Of a stretch of DNA of 41,132 bases, positions 34,153 to 41,132 are shown piece after piece. How positions within the stretch are numbered: position 1 is the stretch's first letter; each line of letters starts with the position of its first letter. The DNA is from a virus. Under the pieces are notes generated by a model. The model was not told the origin of the DNA. It did no database searches and saw only the letters and a list, made by a program, of their open reading frames with translations. The translations under genes and the position numbers were made by a program. The stretch is from IMG/VR virus record IMGVR_UViG_3300021420_000077, positions 1 to 41,132 of that record. One strand, given 5' to 3'.

Positions 34153-37100
34153 CGGAGAGGCGGCGGCTTGGCCCATGCGGGAAGTTTTGGCTTTGGTGGA
34201 GCGACCTTAAACACCACGGCGGCGGTGTCCTTCCTGTCTTTCTCTGCATCCAACACTTTTTTCTGGTCACTGGCAGACAAAGACGCCATGAATTTCTTGT
34301 CGCTCTCTTTGCTTCCAGTCCACGGCGCGGTTGAACTGCGTTGAAAATGTTCCGCAATAGCCGCCCTGTTTATCGGCTTGCCCGATGGTGTTGTGAGCTT
34401 TTTGGCCGTGAGAGCGTCAATTTCATTGGCGACTGATTTCACGTCGCCTTCACGCGCTGCCGCTCTAATGTCGCGGTAAACATCCTTGTCAGGGTCGTAC
34501 ACTTCCTCGTCCGGCACAGTTGCGACGTGGTTCTTGTCTTTCCAATTTTGAGCCAGCTTGTAAACGTCCTCCGTGGTAGTGTCACGATGCTCGGTGATTC
34601 CGGTGGAATTCAAGAACGATTCCCAAAGATGTTGGCTCTTGGTGATTGCCCCGCGCAACGGAATTGGAACAATGGTAGTTGCCTCATCTTTGACTTGCTC
34701 CCAAGGACTGCGCTTGCGCCCGAAATAATCGCGTCCTGTCAAACCTTCCAAGAGTGGCCGCGTGATGACTGGATTGAGGCGGTTGCGGACGTACCCGAGC
34801 GGGTCAGTGACGAAATGGTAAATATCTGACGCCGGAGTGCGAAGGCCGTATTCCTTGCCTTTGTAAGTGACTGTGAATGGACGGTCGAAGCGCATCTGCC
34901 CTGTCAATTCCTTTTCAACACTCTTGGCAACTACGGCCAATCCCACCGCGCCAAAGAGCAACGCCGTCCGCTGTTCCTTCCCGTATTTCCCGGTCGCTTG
35001 AAGGACTTGACGCAAGCGTTCTTCACCGAAATCGGGAGCCAAAAAGAGAACACGGAGAGTGTCCTGAAAAGTTTTGCTTCTGAAAATGGCGCGTTGATTT
35101 TGACCACCAAACACGGCGGCGGATTGACGCGCTGCCATGCGGGTGATTTGTTCTGGGGTGACTTTGCCAGCCTTGATGTCCGCCGCGTAATTCTCCATGC
35201 CGCGCTTTTCTATTGCCAGCGCGAGTGTCATTTTCCAACGCGGGATGTAATCTCGAAACAGCCAGTCTTTTGACGCTTGTAGATATTCCCCGGCGACAGG
35301 GATTTTATCCAGCAACCCGCCGCCGCTGACGCCCTCTGTGGCGTACGATGCGCCTTGATCGCCCTCGTACAAGCCAGCTTCGGCCATGCGCCGTTGCGCG
35401 GGGTCGTTTGGCACTAAGTCCATCAACTTAAACGGATTGATGCGATGCTCGACGCCGCCCAGTGTGATTTGAACCAAATGGAACGGCCCTTGCAACATCG
35501 TTTGCTTAACGAATCCAGACGTGCCGACGACAGTGCGGCGAATCGGGCCTTTCCCCCACCATGACTTTTCAAACAATGCCTGATATTTCTTGGCGAAATC
35601 CGGGTGAACTAAAATATCGCCCTGAACTAGAATCGGTTTGCCTGCTGAATCGGTGGTTGCGAATTTGTATCGCTGAAAAGCGGGGTGATCGAACCGCACG
35701 TAATCCCCTCGGTAATCCTCTGGCTTGCCGGAGTCTGCGCGAAACTTCGGCTTCACAAGGGTCATGGTCTTGCCCTCATCTGCCCCAAGGGTTGTCCCGC
35801 CCCCGGCAACGTCCAGTTCCGGCCTGCCGTCTTTTGCGACCGCCTTCTCAGCATCGAATGAGCGTTTGACAAACTCGCGGGCGGTCAATGCCTGACGGAA
35901 TCCGTAATCGTATGCGAGAATGCGTTTTGCGGCGTCCTTCTCCGGTGTGAGGCCCGCTTGCTCCGCATCGAAATCGGTGTCGTAAAAGCGTTTCTTGAAA
36001 CCAGCGAAGTCTTTGCTGAATCTCAGATAACGCAAGGCTTCCAGTTTCTTTTGCAACACAGGGTCGCTCTCCCGATAATAACGATGCAGGTACTTGTCCA
36101 ATCCATCCTCAAGCACCCCTTCGCGCTGTCCCCATGCCAGCATGTCCTCGTGATAGTTTTTGACTTCGCTTGCGAGTCGCGCTTCGTCATCGCCGAAGTT
36201 GGCCGCATCCAAGTAAGACTGTTTCAAGACAGGGTTTTTCGTTGCTTCGGCACGCTGTTGGAGTAACGCCTTGTCTCCCTCCGCATCAATCCAGTTGGAT
36301 AGAGCGCGGAGTTTGCTGCGGTCTTTGAAAACCTTCTGGACGTTTCCGGCGAATTGCCGAGCCGCTTGCCCGCCGACAAATTCATCTCCATTCCACACTC
36401 CAACGCGCCGGTCAAGATCAGTGATTTCCGGCAGCGTGGTTGCCTTCTCCTTAATCCAGGCAGGCACGGCTTTTGCCGCGATATATGACCGCGTGAAAAA
36501 ATCCTTCACTGGCACGCCAACAGAATCCATCCATTGACCGAGCTTTTCTTTGAATGAACCTTTCTGCTCTGGAAACTTGGCGACGGCATCGGCTAGTTGC
36601 TCAAGCGGAGCGATGTTTGACTCTCTACCGCCAATGTCCGTTTCGATGGTTGCGCCCGGCCGTGTTGCCGCGCCGGGGCCGGGTGTAAGTGGAATAGTCC
36701 TCACTTCCGGCGTTGCGGCTTCCTCACTTGATTGTATGCCTTTGGCCTTTTTAAAAGCCGCCGCCGCCTTGACCTTCTGCGCATCGGTCAGGGTTTTGTC
36801 TAAGTCAATGTCATCGATGGTTTCGTAAACCTTTCCTTTGAACGTGAACTTCCCTTTCCCCGCTGGCTCTGGCGTGGGTTTGGCCTCTGGACTGGCAGGC
36901 GCAGCGGGGGCTACATCGACTTCTGGTGCCGGTGGCTGTGCGTCCCCCCGCCGTGGCTCACTGACCGCTTGTGGTGATGTTCCGGCAGTTTCCCCCGGTT
37001 GTCGAAGTGGTGTTTCTTGACCCACTTGTGGCCGAATTTCTGGTTGAGAAACGCTCGCTGGGCTTGCGATGTCGCTGGCATTTTGTTCTCCTTCCGGTTC

Positions 37101-37844
37101 TAAGACTGCTTCTTGTGTTGACCGCCCCCGTGACTGAACTTCGCTTGGGACGACTGGCGTTTCTTCGGCTGCGGTGCCTTCCGGTTTCCCGGCTTGAACT
37201 GGTACGCTTTCAGGTGTTCGCACGTTTTCATTTTCTGTTCCTTTCGGTGTTTCGGTTTCAGGTTCCAAATGCGCCACATTTGACGGTGACGCCAATTCTG
37301 AATGGATGATGGATAGCGGCAGGCCAGTCGCCGTCGCCAGATCGACGCCAGCCTTGGCGATTGCAGCCTCGTCCCCGTATTTCATCGCTTGGACGGCCTT
37401 CTTGTAGGCCTCCGGGGCTTGGGACAGCATTTGGCTGGCAAACGCCGCCTTGGCCGCTTGCGCGAGCATCCCGCCGCCTTTTATCGCGGCCCCACCAACA
37501 ATGGCGTCGGGGTTCACAAATCCTAACGCCGTGTCTGCAAGCCCCTCTCCCGCGCCTTCCGCGACCTTCCTGACGCCCGGCGTGGCTCCCGGCAACATAC
37601 CTGCAATATCACCCGCGCTGGACTTGGCGGCGTAAATCAACGGTTTGCTGATGGATTCAGGGACAAATGGAGTTTCGGGTGGTTGACCGAGAATCGCATT
37701 GAGAATGTGGCTCGGTAGGAACTTCTTGGCGGCATCAATCCACTCGCCAGCATTCAACATGCTCGCGCCGAGCGATTCTGTCGCCGGTTCCGGCTCAAGA
37801 ACCGCCAAATCGCTTGTGTCCGGCTCTAAAACGGCGTCTGGCAT
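34149..37844 (-). CDS. Very large virion/internal protein with LPD-like region
   Basis: This 1231-residue protein has an acidic start (MPDAVLEPDTSDLAVLEPEP). Glycine/alanine-rich hydrophobic segments follow (about 65-170, e.g. VNPDAIVGGAAIKGGGMLAQ). Next is a long disordered Pro/Glu/Thr region (about 190-380), then a globular part of about 800 residues with DKYLHRYYRESDPVLQKKLE, RYKFATTDSAGKPI, VLFLAPDFGEERLRQVLQAT and LRTPASDIYHFVTDPLGYVR. The last part resembles regions of large polyvalent phage proteins. Such proteins are injected with the DNA or form an internal core in short-tailed phages. No lysozyme or protease motif is evident. Confidence 0.6.
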   Translation of the reverse strand: MPDAVLEPDTSDLAVLEPEPATESLGASMLNAGEWIDAAKKFLPSHILNAILGQPPETPFVPESISKPLIYAAKSSAGDIAGMLPGATPGVRKVAEGAGEGLADTALGFVNPDAIVGGAAIKGGGMLAQAAKAAFASQMLSQAPEAYKKAVQAMKYGDEAAIAKAGVDLATATGLPLSIIHSELASPSNVAHLEPETETPKGTENENVRTPESVPVQAGKPEGTAAEETPVVPSEVQSRGRSTQEAVLEPEGEQNASDIASPASVSQPEIRPQVGQETPLRQPGETAGTSPQAVSEPRRGDAQPPAPEVDVAPAAPASPEAKPTPEPAGKGKFTFKGKVYETIDDIDLDKTLTDAQKVKAAAAFKKAKGIQSSEEAATPEVRTIPLTPGPGAATRPGATIETDIGGRESNIAPLEQLADAVAKFPEQKGSFKEKLGQWMDSVGVPVKDFFTRSYIAAKAVPAWIKEKATTLPEITDLDRRVGVWNGDEFVGGQAARQFAGNVQKVFKDRSKLRALSNWIDAEGDKALLQQRAEATKNPVLKQSYLDAANFGDDEARLASEVKNYHEDMLAWGQREGVLEDGLDKYLHRYYRESDPVLQKKLEALRYLRFSKDFAGFKKRFYDTDFDAEQAGLTPEKDAAKRILAYDYGFRQALTAREFVKRSFDAEKAVAKDGRPELDVAGGGTTLGADEGKTMTLVKPKFRADSGKPEDYRGDYVRFDHPAFQRYKFATTDSAGKPILVQGDILVHPDFAKKYQALFEKSWWGKGPIRRTVVGTSGFVKQTMLQGPFHLVQITLGGVEHRINPFKLMDLVPNDPAQRRMAEAGLYEGDQGASYATEGVSGGGLLDKIPVAGEYLQASKDWLFRDYIPRWKMTLALAIEKRGMENYAADIKAGKVTPEQITRMAARQSAAVFGGQNQRAIFRSKTFQDTLRVLFLAPDFGEERLRQVLQATGKYGKEQRTALLFGAVGLAVVAKSVEKELTGQMRFDRPFTVTYKGKEYGLRTPASDIYHFVTDPLGYVRNRLNPVITRPLLEGLTGRDYFGRKRSPWEQVKDEATTIVPIPLRGAITKSQHLWESFLNSTGITEHRDTTTEDVYKLAQNWKDKNHVATVPDEEVYDPDKDVYRDIRAAAREGDVKSVANEIDALTAKKLTTPSGKPINRAAIAEHFQRSSTAPWTGSKESDKKFMASLSASDQKKVLDAEKDRKDTAAVVFKVAPPKPKLPAWAKPPPLR

Positions 37845-37847
37845 GGC

Positions 37848-38690
37848 TCATTGTGGTAAAACGGTGTATCCCGGAGGCAAGTTGCCGTCCTGTTTGACTT
37901 TGAACGTTTTACCCGTGGCATCCTTCACCCGTTGACCTGCTTTGACTGTGGGCGTGGCTGGAGTCGCCGTTGGCGCGGGTGCTGATGTTCCACGTGGAAC
38001 ATTCGGCGTGGCCTGTGGTGTGGCCGCCGGCATCAACGCCGCCCGTTGACGCTTCTGCTTGACCGTTTCCCAAATGTCCATCGCCTGTTCCGCGAGGTCA
38101 TCCGGTGATTTCTGCGCCTTTATTTCCTTCCCGGCATTGTCCCGTTGCAACCCAGTATAAATGGCATTGAACCCCGCCGTATCGTTGTGCATCTGCGCGG
38201 TGTCCGCTGCAATGGCATTGCGCGTGGTTCCAAGTTGAAGCGATGCGTCTAGGGCCTTTTGACGCAAATCCAGCCCGCGATTAGCGGTCTTATCCCGCAT
38301 ACCGGCAATGTCGGTTTCGGTATCCAGCCTGTCCTCGTTCACGCCTGCCGTCTGGTCGGCTTCACGCGCATGTTCGTTCAACTGGTCTTGCCAATGCTTT
38401 ACTTTGCCTTCCCATTCGGTTTTTTCCTTCTCCGTCTTGGCCGTCAGAGCCTTGGCCTGAGTGTCGGCCAACTGTTGCCGAATGTCGGCAATCTTGGCCG
38501 CGTTTTCTTCCATCTCTTGATGATGTTGCTGCGTCTCTTTCAGCCGCTCAATCTGATTGTCGATTTGCTCCGCGTGAAAGTCGGCCAACGCTTTCAACTG
38601 CTCTTTGCGCTGTTTGGACTGTTGAATCGCAAGATACAGGTCTGCGCCTGCGTCAAAATTGCCCACGATATTTGCTGGTGCGACTGGCAT
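37848..38690 (-). CDS. Coiled-coil virion protein
   Basis: The 280-residue protein begins MPVAPANIVGNFDAGADLYL and has a long coiled coil (about 25-115: QRKEQLKALADFHAEQIDNQ, ENAAKIADIRQQLADTQAKA). A helical middle follows, then an Ala/Pro/Thr-rich linker (TSAPAPTATPATPTV). A short C-terminal domain starts GQRVKDATGKTFKVKQDG. It lies between the large internal protein and two paralogous structural genes. An internal-core or tail-tube-associated role is plausible. Confidence 0.6.
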   Translation of the reverse strand: MPVAPANIVGNFDAGADLYLAIQQSKQRKEQLKALADFHAEQIDNQIERLKETQQHHQEMEENAAKIADIRQQLADTQAKALTAKTEKEKTEWEGKVKHWQDQLNEHAREADQTAGVNEDRLDTETDIAGMRDKTANRGLDLRQKALDASLQLGTTRNAIAADTAQMHNDTAGFNAIYTGLQRDNAGKEIKAQKSPDDLAEQAMDIWETVKQKRQRAALMPAATPQATPNVPRGTSAPAPTATPATPTVKAGQRVKDATGKTFKVKQDGNLPPGYTVLPQ

Positions 38691-38695
38691 ATAGT

Positions 38696-39319
38696 TTAGC
38701 CGGGAACAGTCACGCCTTCGGCGGCTCCCCCGGCGTTCGGGTCAAAGTTCATGTCGGTGGACGGGTTAGTTGGGAAATCACTGTAAGACACGCTGCTCCC
38801 GCCAGAACCGCCCGTCAAGTCGTTGAGCGCGTACCCAAATCCAAGTCCGGCGATGTGAGAGCCAATATTTACAAGCCCGGCCTGAGTCGGATTCGGCGAG
38901 GCGGCGTTAATGGCATTGATTTGCGCCAACTCAGCTTCAGTGGACGGCGCAACGGTCAAATACCGCGATGTCGGGCCAACGGTTGCCTGATAGTTTTTCT
39001 GGCCTTGTTGCTGTTGCGCCATTGAGGCTTGCGCGGCGGCGTTCAAATCGTAATTCTGCTGTAAGCCGCTGCCGGGGATTCCCTCATCAACACCCCACGC
39101 CGCGCCGTTGTTTTGAATCGTGGCGAGTGTGTCGGGCGAAAGTTGGCCTGACAATTCATTCACGATGTCGGAGGATGCGCCACCAGCAATCGCGGGAGTG
39201 TTTGGCAGGGCTTTGCCGAATGCCTGAAAAGGCTGGGGCAGAGAAATCGGGCCGGGCACCGCGCCGAAAACGCCGCTCCCACTTTGCGGCCTTGGATTGA
39301 TTGGATAAACGGCGGCCAT
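38696..39319 (-). CDS. Structural protein, paralogue of the 39323 gene
   Basis: The 207-residue protein has SGSGVFGAVPGPISLPQPFQ and DIVNELSGQLSPDTLATIQN near the start. These match SGSGPFGGVPGTVALPQPYA and SNILSELEGGLSPGTLDALG in the neighbouring gene. The rest is Asn/Ala/Gln-rich (AAAQASMAQQQQGQ, INAINAASPNPTQAG) and ends in a glycine-rich tail. A tandem duplication is evident. The role is probably virion internal or neck; no family is known to me. Confidence 0.65.
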   Translation of the reverse strand: MAAVYPINPRPQSGSGVFGAVPGPISLPQPFQAFGKALPNTPAIAGGASSDIVNELSGQLSPDTLATIQNNGAAWGVDEGIPGSGLQQNYDLNAAAQASMAQQQQGQKNYQATVGPTSRYLTVAPSTEAELAQINAINAASPNPTQAGLVNIGSHIAGLGFGYALNDLTGGSGGSSVSYSDFPTNPSTDMNFDPNAGGAAEGVTVPG

Positions 39320-39322
39320 AAT

Positions 39323-39973
39323 TTACAAAATCTTAGACAAAATCGCGCCAACTGCCGACGACGCGATTCCCGCCGCTGCCGATGACGTTGGATTCGCTGC
39401 CGCCGCCTGCTGCGCGTTGAACTCCGCAATCTGCGCTTCGACCTCTGGCGACACCGTTTGAGTGGTTGAAACAGATGGCAGCAAACCCGCCCAATTACCC
39501 ACTCCCTGACTTTCCAATGCCGTGCTGGTCGTGCCGAGACTCATTGGCGACGTGTTTATCGGCCCTTTGATGCCGAATGCGTCCTGTGCCTGACCGAGTG
39601 CGTCCAGTGTTCCGGGCGACAATCCGCCTTCAAGTTCACTTAGGATATTCGATGACAGGTCTTGATTCGCCTGCCCAAGATCGGGGAAGACTGAGGACAA
39701 ATCGGCATAAGGCTGCGGCAGAGCAACCGTTCCCGGCACACCGCCAAACGGCCCGCTTCCTGATTGATTACCGGGCGTGACGTTGTACTGGTAATTGGGA
39801 TCTGTCGCTGGCGCACTCGCAACAGCCGTTCCAGCACCGGGATTTGCAATCAGGGGATTTCCGCCAGCGGAGCCAGCCTGCGGACTGCCGACAAGAGGAT
39901 TGTTGACGCTCGCGCCGGATGGGTTGCTTCCAAAAATCCCGAATTGGTCGTATGCTGGTAGTGTGCCTGCCAT
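39323..39973 (-). CDS. Structural protein, paralogue of the 38696 gene
   Basis: The 216-residue protein has a Gly/Ala/Pro/Asn-rich start (NPSGASVNNPLVGSPQAGSA), then the shared block (SGSGPFGGVPGTVALPQPYA, LSSNILSELEGGLSPGTLDA) and an alanine-rich end (AEFNAQQAAAANPTSSAAAG). Its N-terminal low-complexity part is longer than in the paralogue. Two related proteins side by side suggest two different positions or stoichiometries in the virion. Confidence 0.65.
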   Translation of the reverse strand: MAGTLPAYDQFGIFGSNPSGASVNNPLVGSPQAGSAGGNPLIANPGAGTAVASAPATDPNYQYNVTPGNQSGSGPFGGVPGTVALPQPYADLSSVFPDLGQANQDLSSNILSELEGGLSPGTLDALGQAQDAFGIKGPINTSPMSLGTTSTALESQGVGNWAGLLPSVSTTQTVSPEVEAQIAEFNAQQAAAANPTSSAAAGIASSAVGAILSKIL

Positions 39974-39974
39974 A

Positions 39975-40190
39975 TTACGACAACTGCTTTCCGTTCACGG
40001 TTATCCTGTCCCAAGTTAATTCGGTTGCGTTGGCCCGTTTGTCCCATTCTTCTTTTGTCCACACCTCGTAGCGAGCATCGTTAGCAAGGCCGTCTCCCAA
40101 ATCTGAAACCCAGTATTTTCCACATCTGGACTGCCGCGCAATAATCCTTGTTGACCCCCATCCGATTGTTTCTTGTGCTAATTCACTCAT
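39975..40190 (-). CDS. Small hypothetical protein (71 aa)
   Basis: The ATG at 40190 (MSELAQETIGWGSTRIIARQ) lies 2 nt after the stop of the upstream gene; an in-frame TTG at 40196 is less likely. The protein contains GKYWVSDLGDGLANDARYEV and a helix (WTKEEWDKRANATEL). The tryptophan-rich, compact look suggests a folded domain. The family is unknown. Confidence 0.55.
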   Translation of the reverse strand: MSELAQETIGWGSTRIIARQSRCGKYWVSDLGDGLANDARYEVWTKEEWDKRANATELTWDRITVNGKQLS

Positions 40191-40192
40191 AA

Positions 40193-41132
40193 TCAAAACA
40201 TTTTCGTTTGCCCGATTCTCGTATGGCCTAACTCGCCAAACGACACTGGAACTTGGTCAAGCGGACACCAATCTTCCAGTTCGCGATTTAGCTGTTCAAC
40301 CGCCGCGAGAATATACGCTTGTTCCTGTTGGATTTCCCCGGCTTCATTTGCGATCACCGCTTGAACGCCGAGCTTCAATGCCGGGATGCTCGGTATGATG
40401 ATGATGTCATTCGGATTGACAGGCTGAATCTGGCGCAACTTTACGAGAGCCACAACACCGTTTGAAAACGAGTTGCCATTGCAGCACGGCAAATGAAGTT
40501 CCTGCTTCAAGAATTTCGGGTTTGTATCCGATGGCTCGTATTCGGCCAACGGGAACATATTCGTCGTTGACGTGTTTGGGGCGGCGAAAGTGCCGACTTC
40601 AAGGTACTGCGAGCCTTGCGGCCCGCGAGCGATGATGTTCTCGAATTGCAGCGTTGTCGGATTATACACCTGACCGCCAAGATTCGTGTTTTGCGCCGGT
40701 TGACCGAAGTCGATATAATAAAATCCCGGCTGACCACGGGCCACGATTGGAACCCAAGCGTTCTGATCGTAGTTCCATACGCTGCCGATAGTGTTGCTGG
40801 ATGGGGTTGCCTCACCGCCGAGATTGATGCTCTGACTTCCCGGCAACCCGTCAATCGTGACGCTGACTGTTATGCCGGTATCAATATTGTAGAGGAACCC
40901 GAATTGATACGTGTTTACGGAGACGTTGCCGACAGCAAAAAGAGTCGCGTTGCATTGCGTTGACTCACGCACAACGCGGCCGATGCGGCGAACGACTCCA
41001 GTTGTCTGAGCGTATGGATATTGCGCGGTCAACACCCATCCGTCCGACCATGTAAGGCCGTCAATGTTTCTGGTGCGGAGAGGTTGATTGTTGTTATCCA
41101 CCCCGAACAAGGTCAGAGTCGAACCGTAATCT
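40193..41132 (-). CDS. Structural protein, 5' end cut by window edge
   Basis: The frame is open to the right edge (its upstream codons read DYGSTLTLFGVDNNNQPLRT), so the apparent TTG start at 41110 is not real evidence of a start. Over 313 visible residues it is beta-rich: DGWVLTAQYPYAQTTGVVRR, STQCNATLFAVGNVSVNTYQ, QFENIIARGPQGSQYLEVGT. It ends in a helix (AYILAAVEQLNRELEDWCPL). I recall related proteins in short-tailed phage structural modules, with L-Y-G-x-D-x-N-G-Q-x-I-R near the start and a T-Q-x-N-V-T/R-L strand; their exact role is unclear. Confidence 0.65.
   Translation of the reverse strand, partial: DYGSTLTLFGVDNNNQPLRTRNIDGLTWSDGWVLTAQYPYAQTTGVVRRIGRVVRESTQCNATLFAVGNVSVNTYQFGFLYNIDTGITVSVTIDGLPGSQSINLGGEATPSSNTIGSVWNYDQNAWVPIVARGQPGFYYIDFGQPAQNTNLGGQVYNPTTLQFENIIARGPQGSQYLEVGTFAAPNTSTTNMFPLAEYEPSDTNPKFLKQELHLPCCNGNSFSNGVVALVKLRQIQPVNPNDIIIIPSIPALKLGVQAVIANEAGEIQQEQAYILAAVEQLNRELEDWCPLDQVPVSFGELGHTRIGQTKMF

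Overview
The window is part of a tailed double-stranded DNA phage genome (or a prophage; no integrase or host gene is visible, so a free phage is the simpler reading). The signs are dense gene packing with 1-20 nt start/stop overlaps, a recombination/replication module (replication winged-helix protein, ERF annealing protein, YqaJ-type exonuclease, RusA-type resolvase), a major capsid protein, a very large beta-helix tail protein, a large internal-virion-type protein and many small zinc-ribbon proteins. Terminase and portal are not seen and probably lie beyond the edges; both edges cut genes. No rRNA, tRNA or CRISPR was found. The host cannot be fixed from the sequence. The asparagine/threonine-rich secreted beta-helix proteins remind me of Verrucomicrobiota and Planctomycetota material, but that is only an impression.

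Layout. (1) 1-3186, minus strand: replication protein, then small genes, a C5-cytosine methyltransferase overlapped almost end to end by a second reading frame, then zinc-ribbon and HNH-like genes. (2) 3187-3785: about 600 bp of non-coding DNA rich in inverted and direct repeats, a candidate origin/operator region. (3) 3786-6309: small genes on both strands with two convergent hairpin terminators. (4) 6310-6680: a control region with three promoters, two rightward and one leftward, each with a similar quasi-palindrome in its spacer. (5) 6467-12409, plus strand: early operon with pentapeptide protein, ERF, YqaJ exonuclease, RusA (frame-broken) and many small zinc-binding proteins, ending with an XRE regulator. 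(6) 12357-23939, mostly minus strand: papain-like peptidase and possible holin, a run of genes with N-terminal signal peptides including two beta-helix proteins, then minor structural genes and the major capsid protein. (7) 24002-34152, plus strand: HTH regulator, HNH nuclease, a nine-gene sugar-modification cassette (glycosyltransferases resembling GT9, GT11, GT2 and GT25, a GH130-like propeller, two methyltransferases, a Lar-like zinc ribbon), a candidate scaffold, a GroES-like co-chaperonin, an HNH-AP2 nuclease and a small membrane protein. (8) 34149-41132, minus strand: large internal-virion-type protein, coiled-coil virion protein, two paralogous structural proteins and a structural gene cut by the right edge.

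How it fits together. Blocks 6 and 8 read as late structural genes on one strand, interrupted by block 7 on the other strand. Block 7 has an HNH nuclease near each end and carries surface-sugar chemistry. Together with the secreted beta-helix proteins of block 6, this suggests a phage that invests heavily in glycans, either decorating its own virion or remodelling the host surface. The most unusual observations are the roughly 1.1 kb of apparent dual coding over the methyltransferase, the shared operator in three promoters, several promoters placed so that the start codon would be the first transcribed base, and the run of signal-peptide proteins beside the tail genes.
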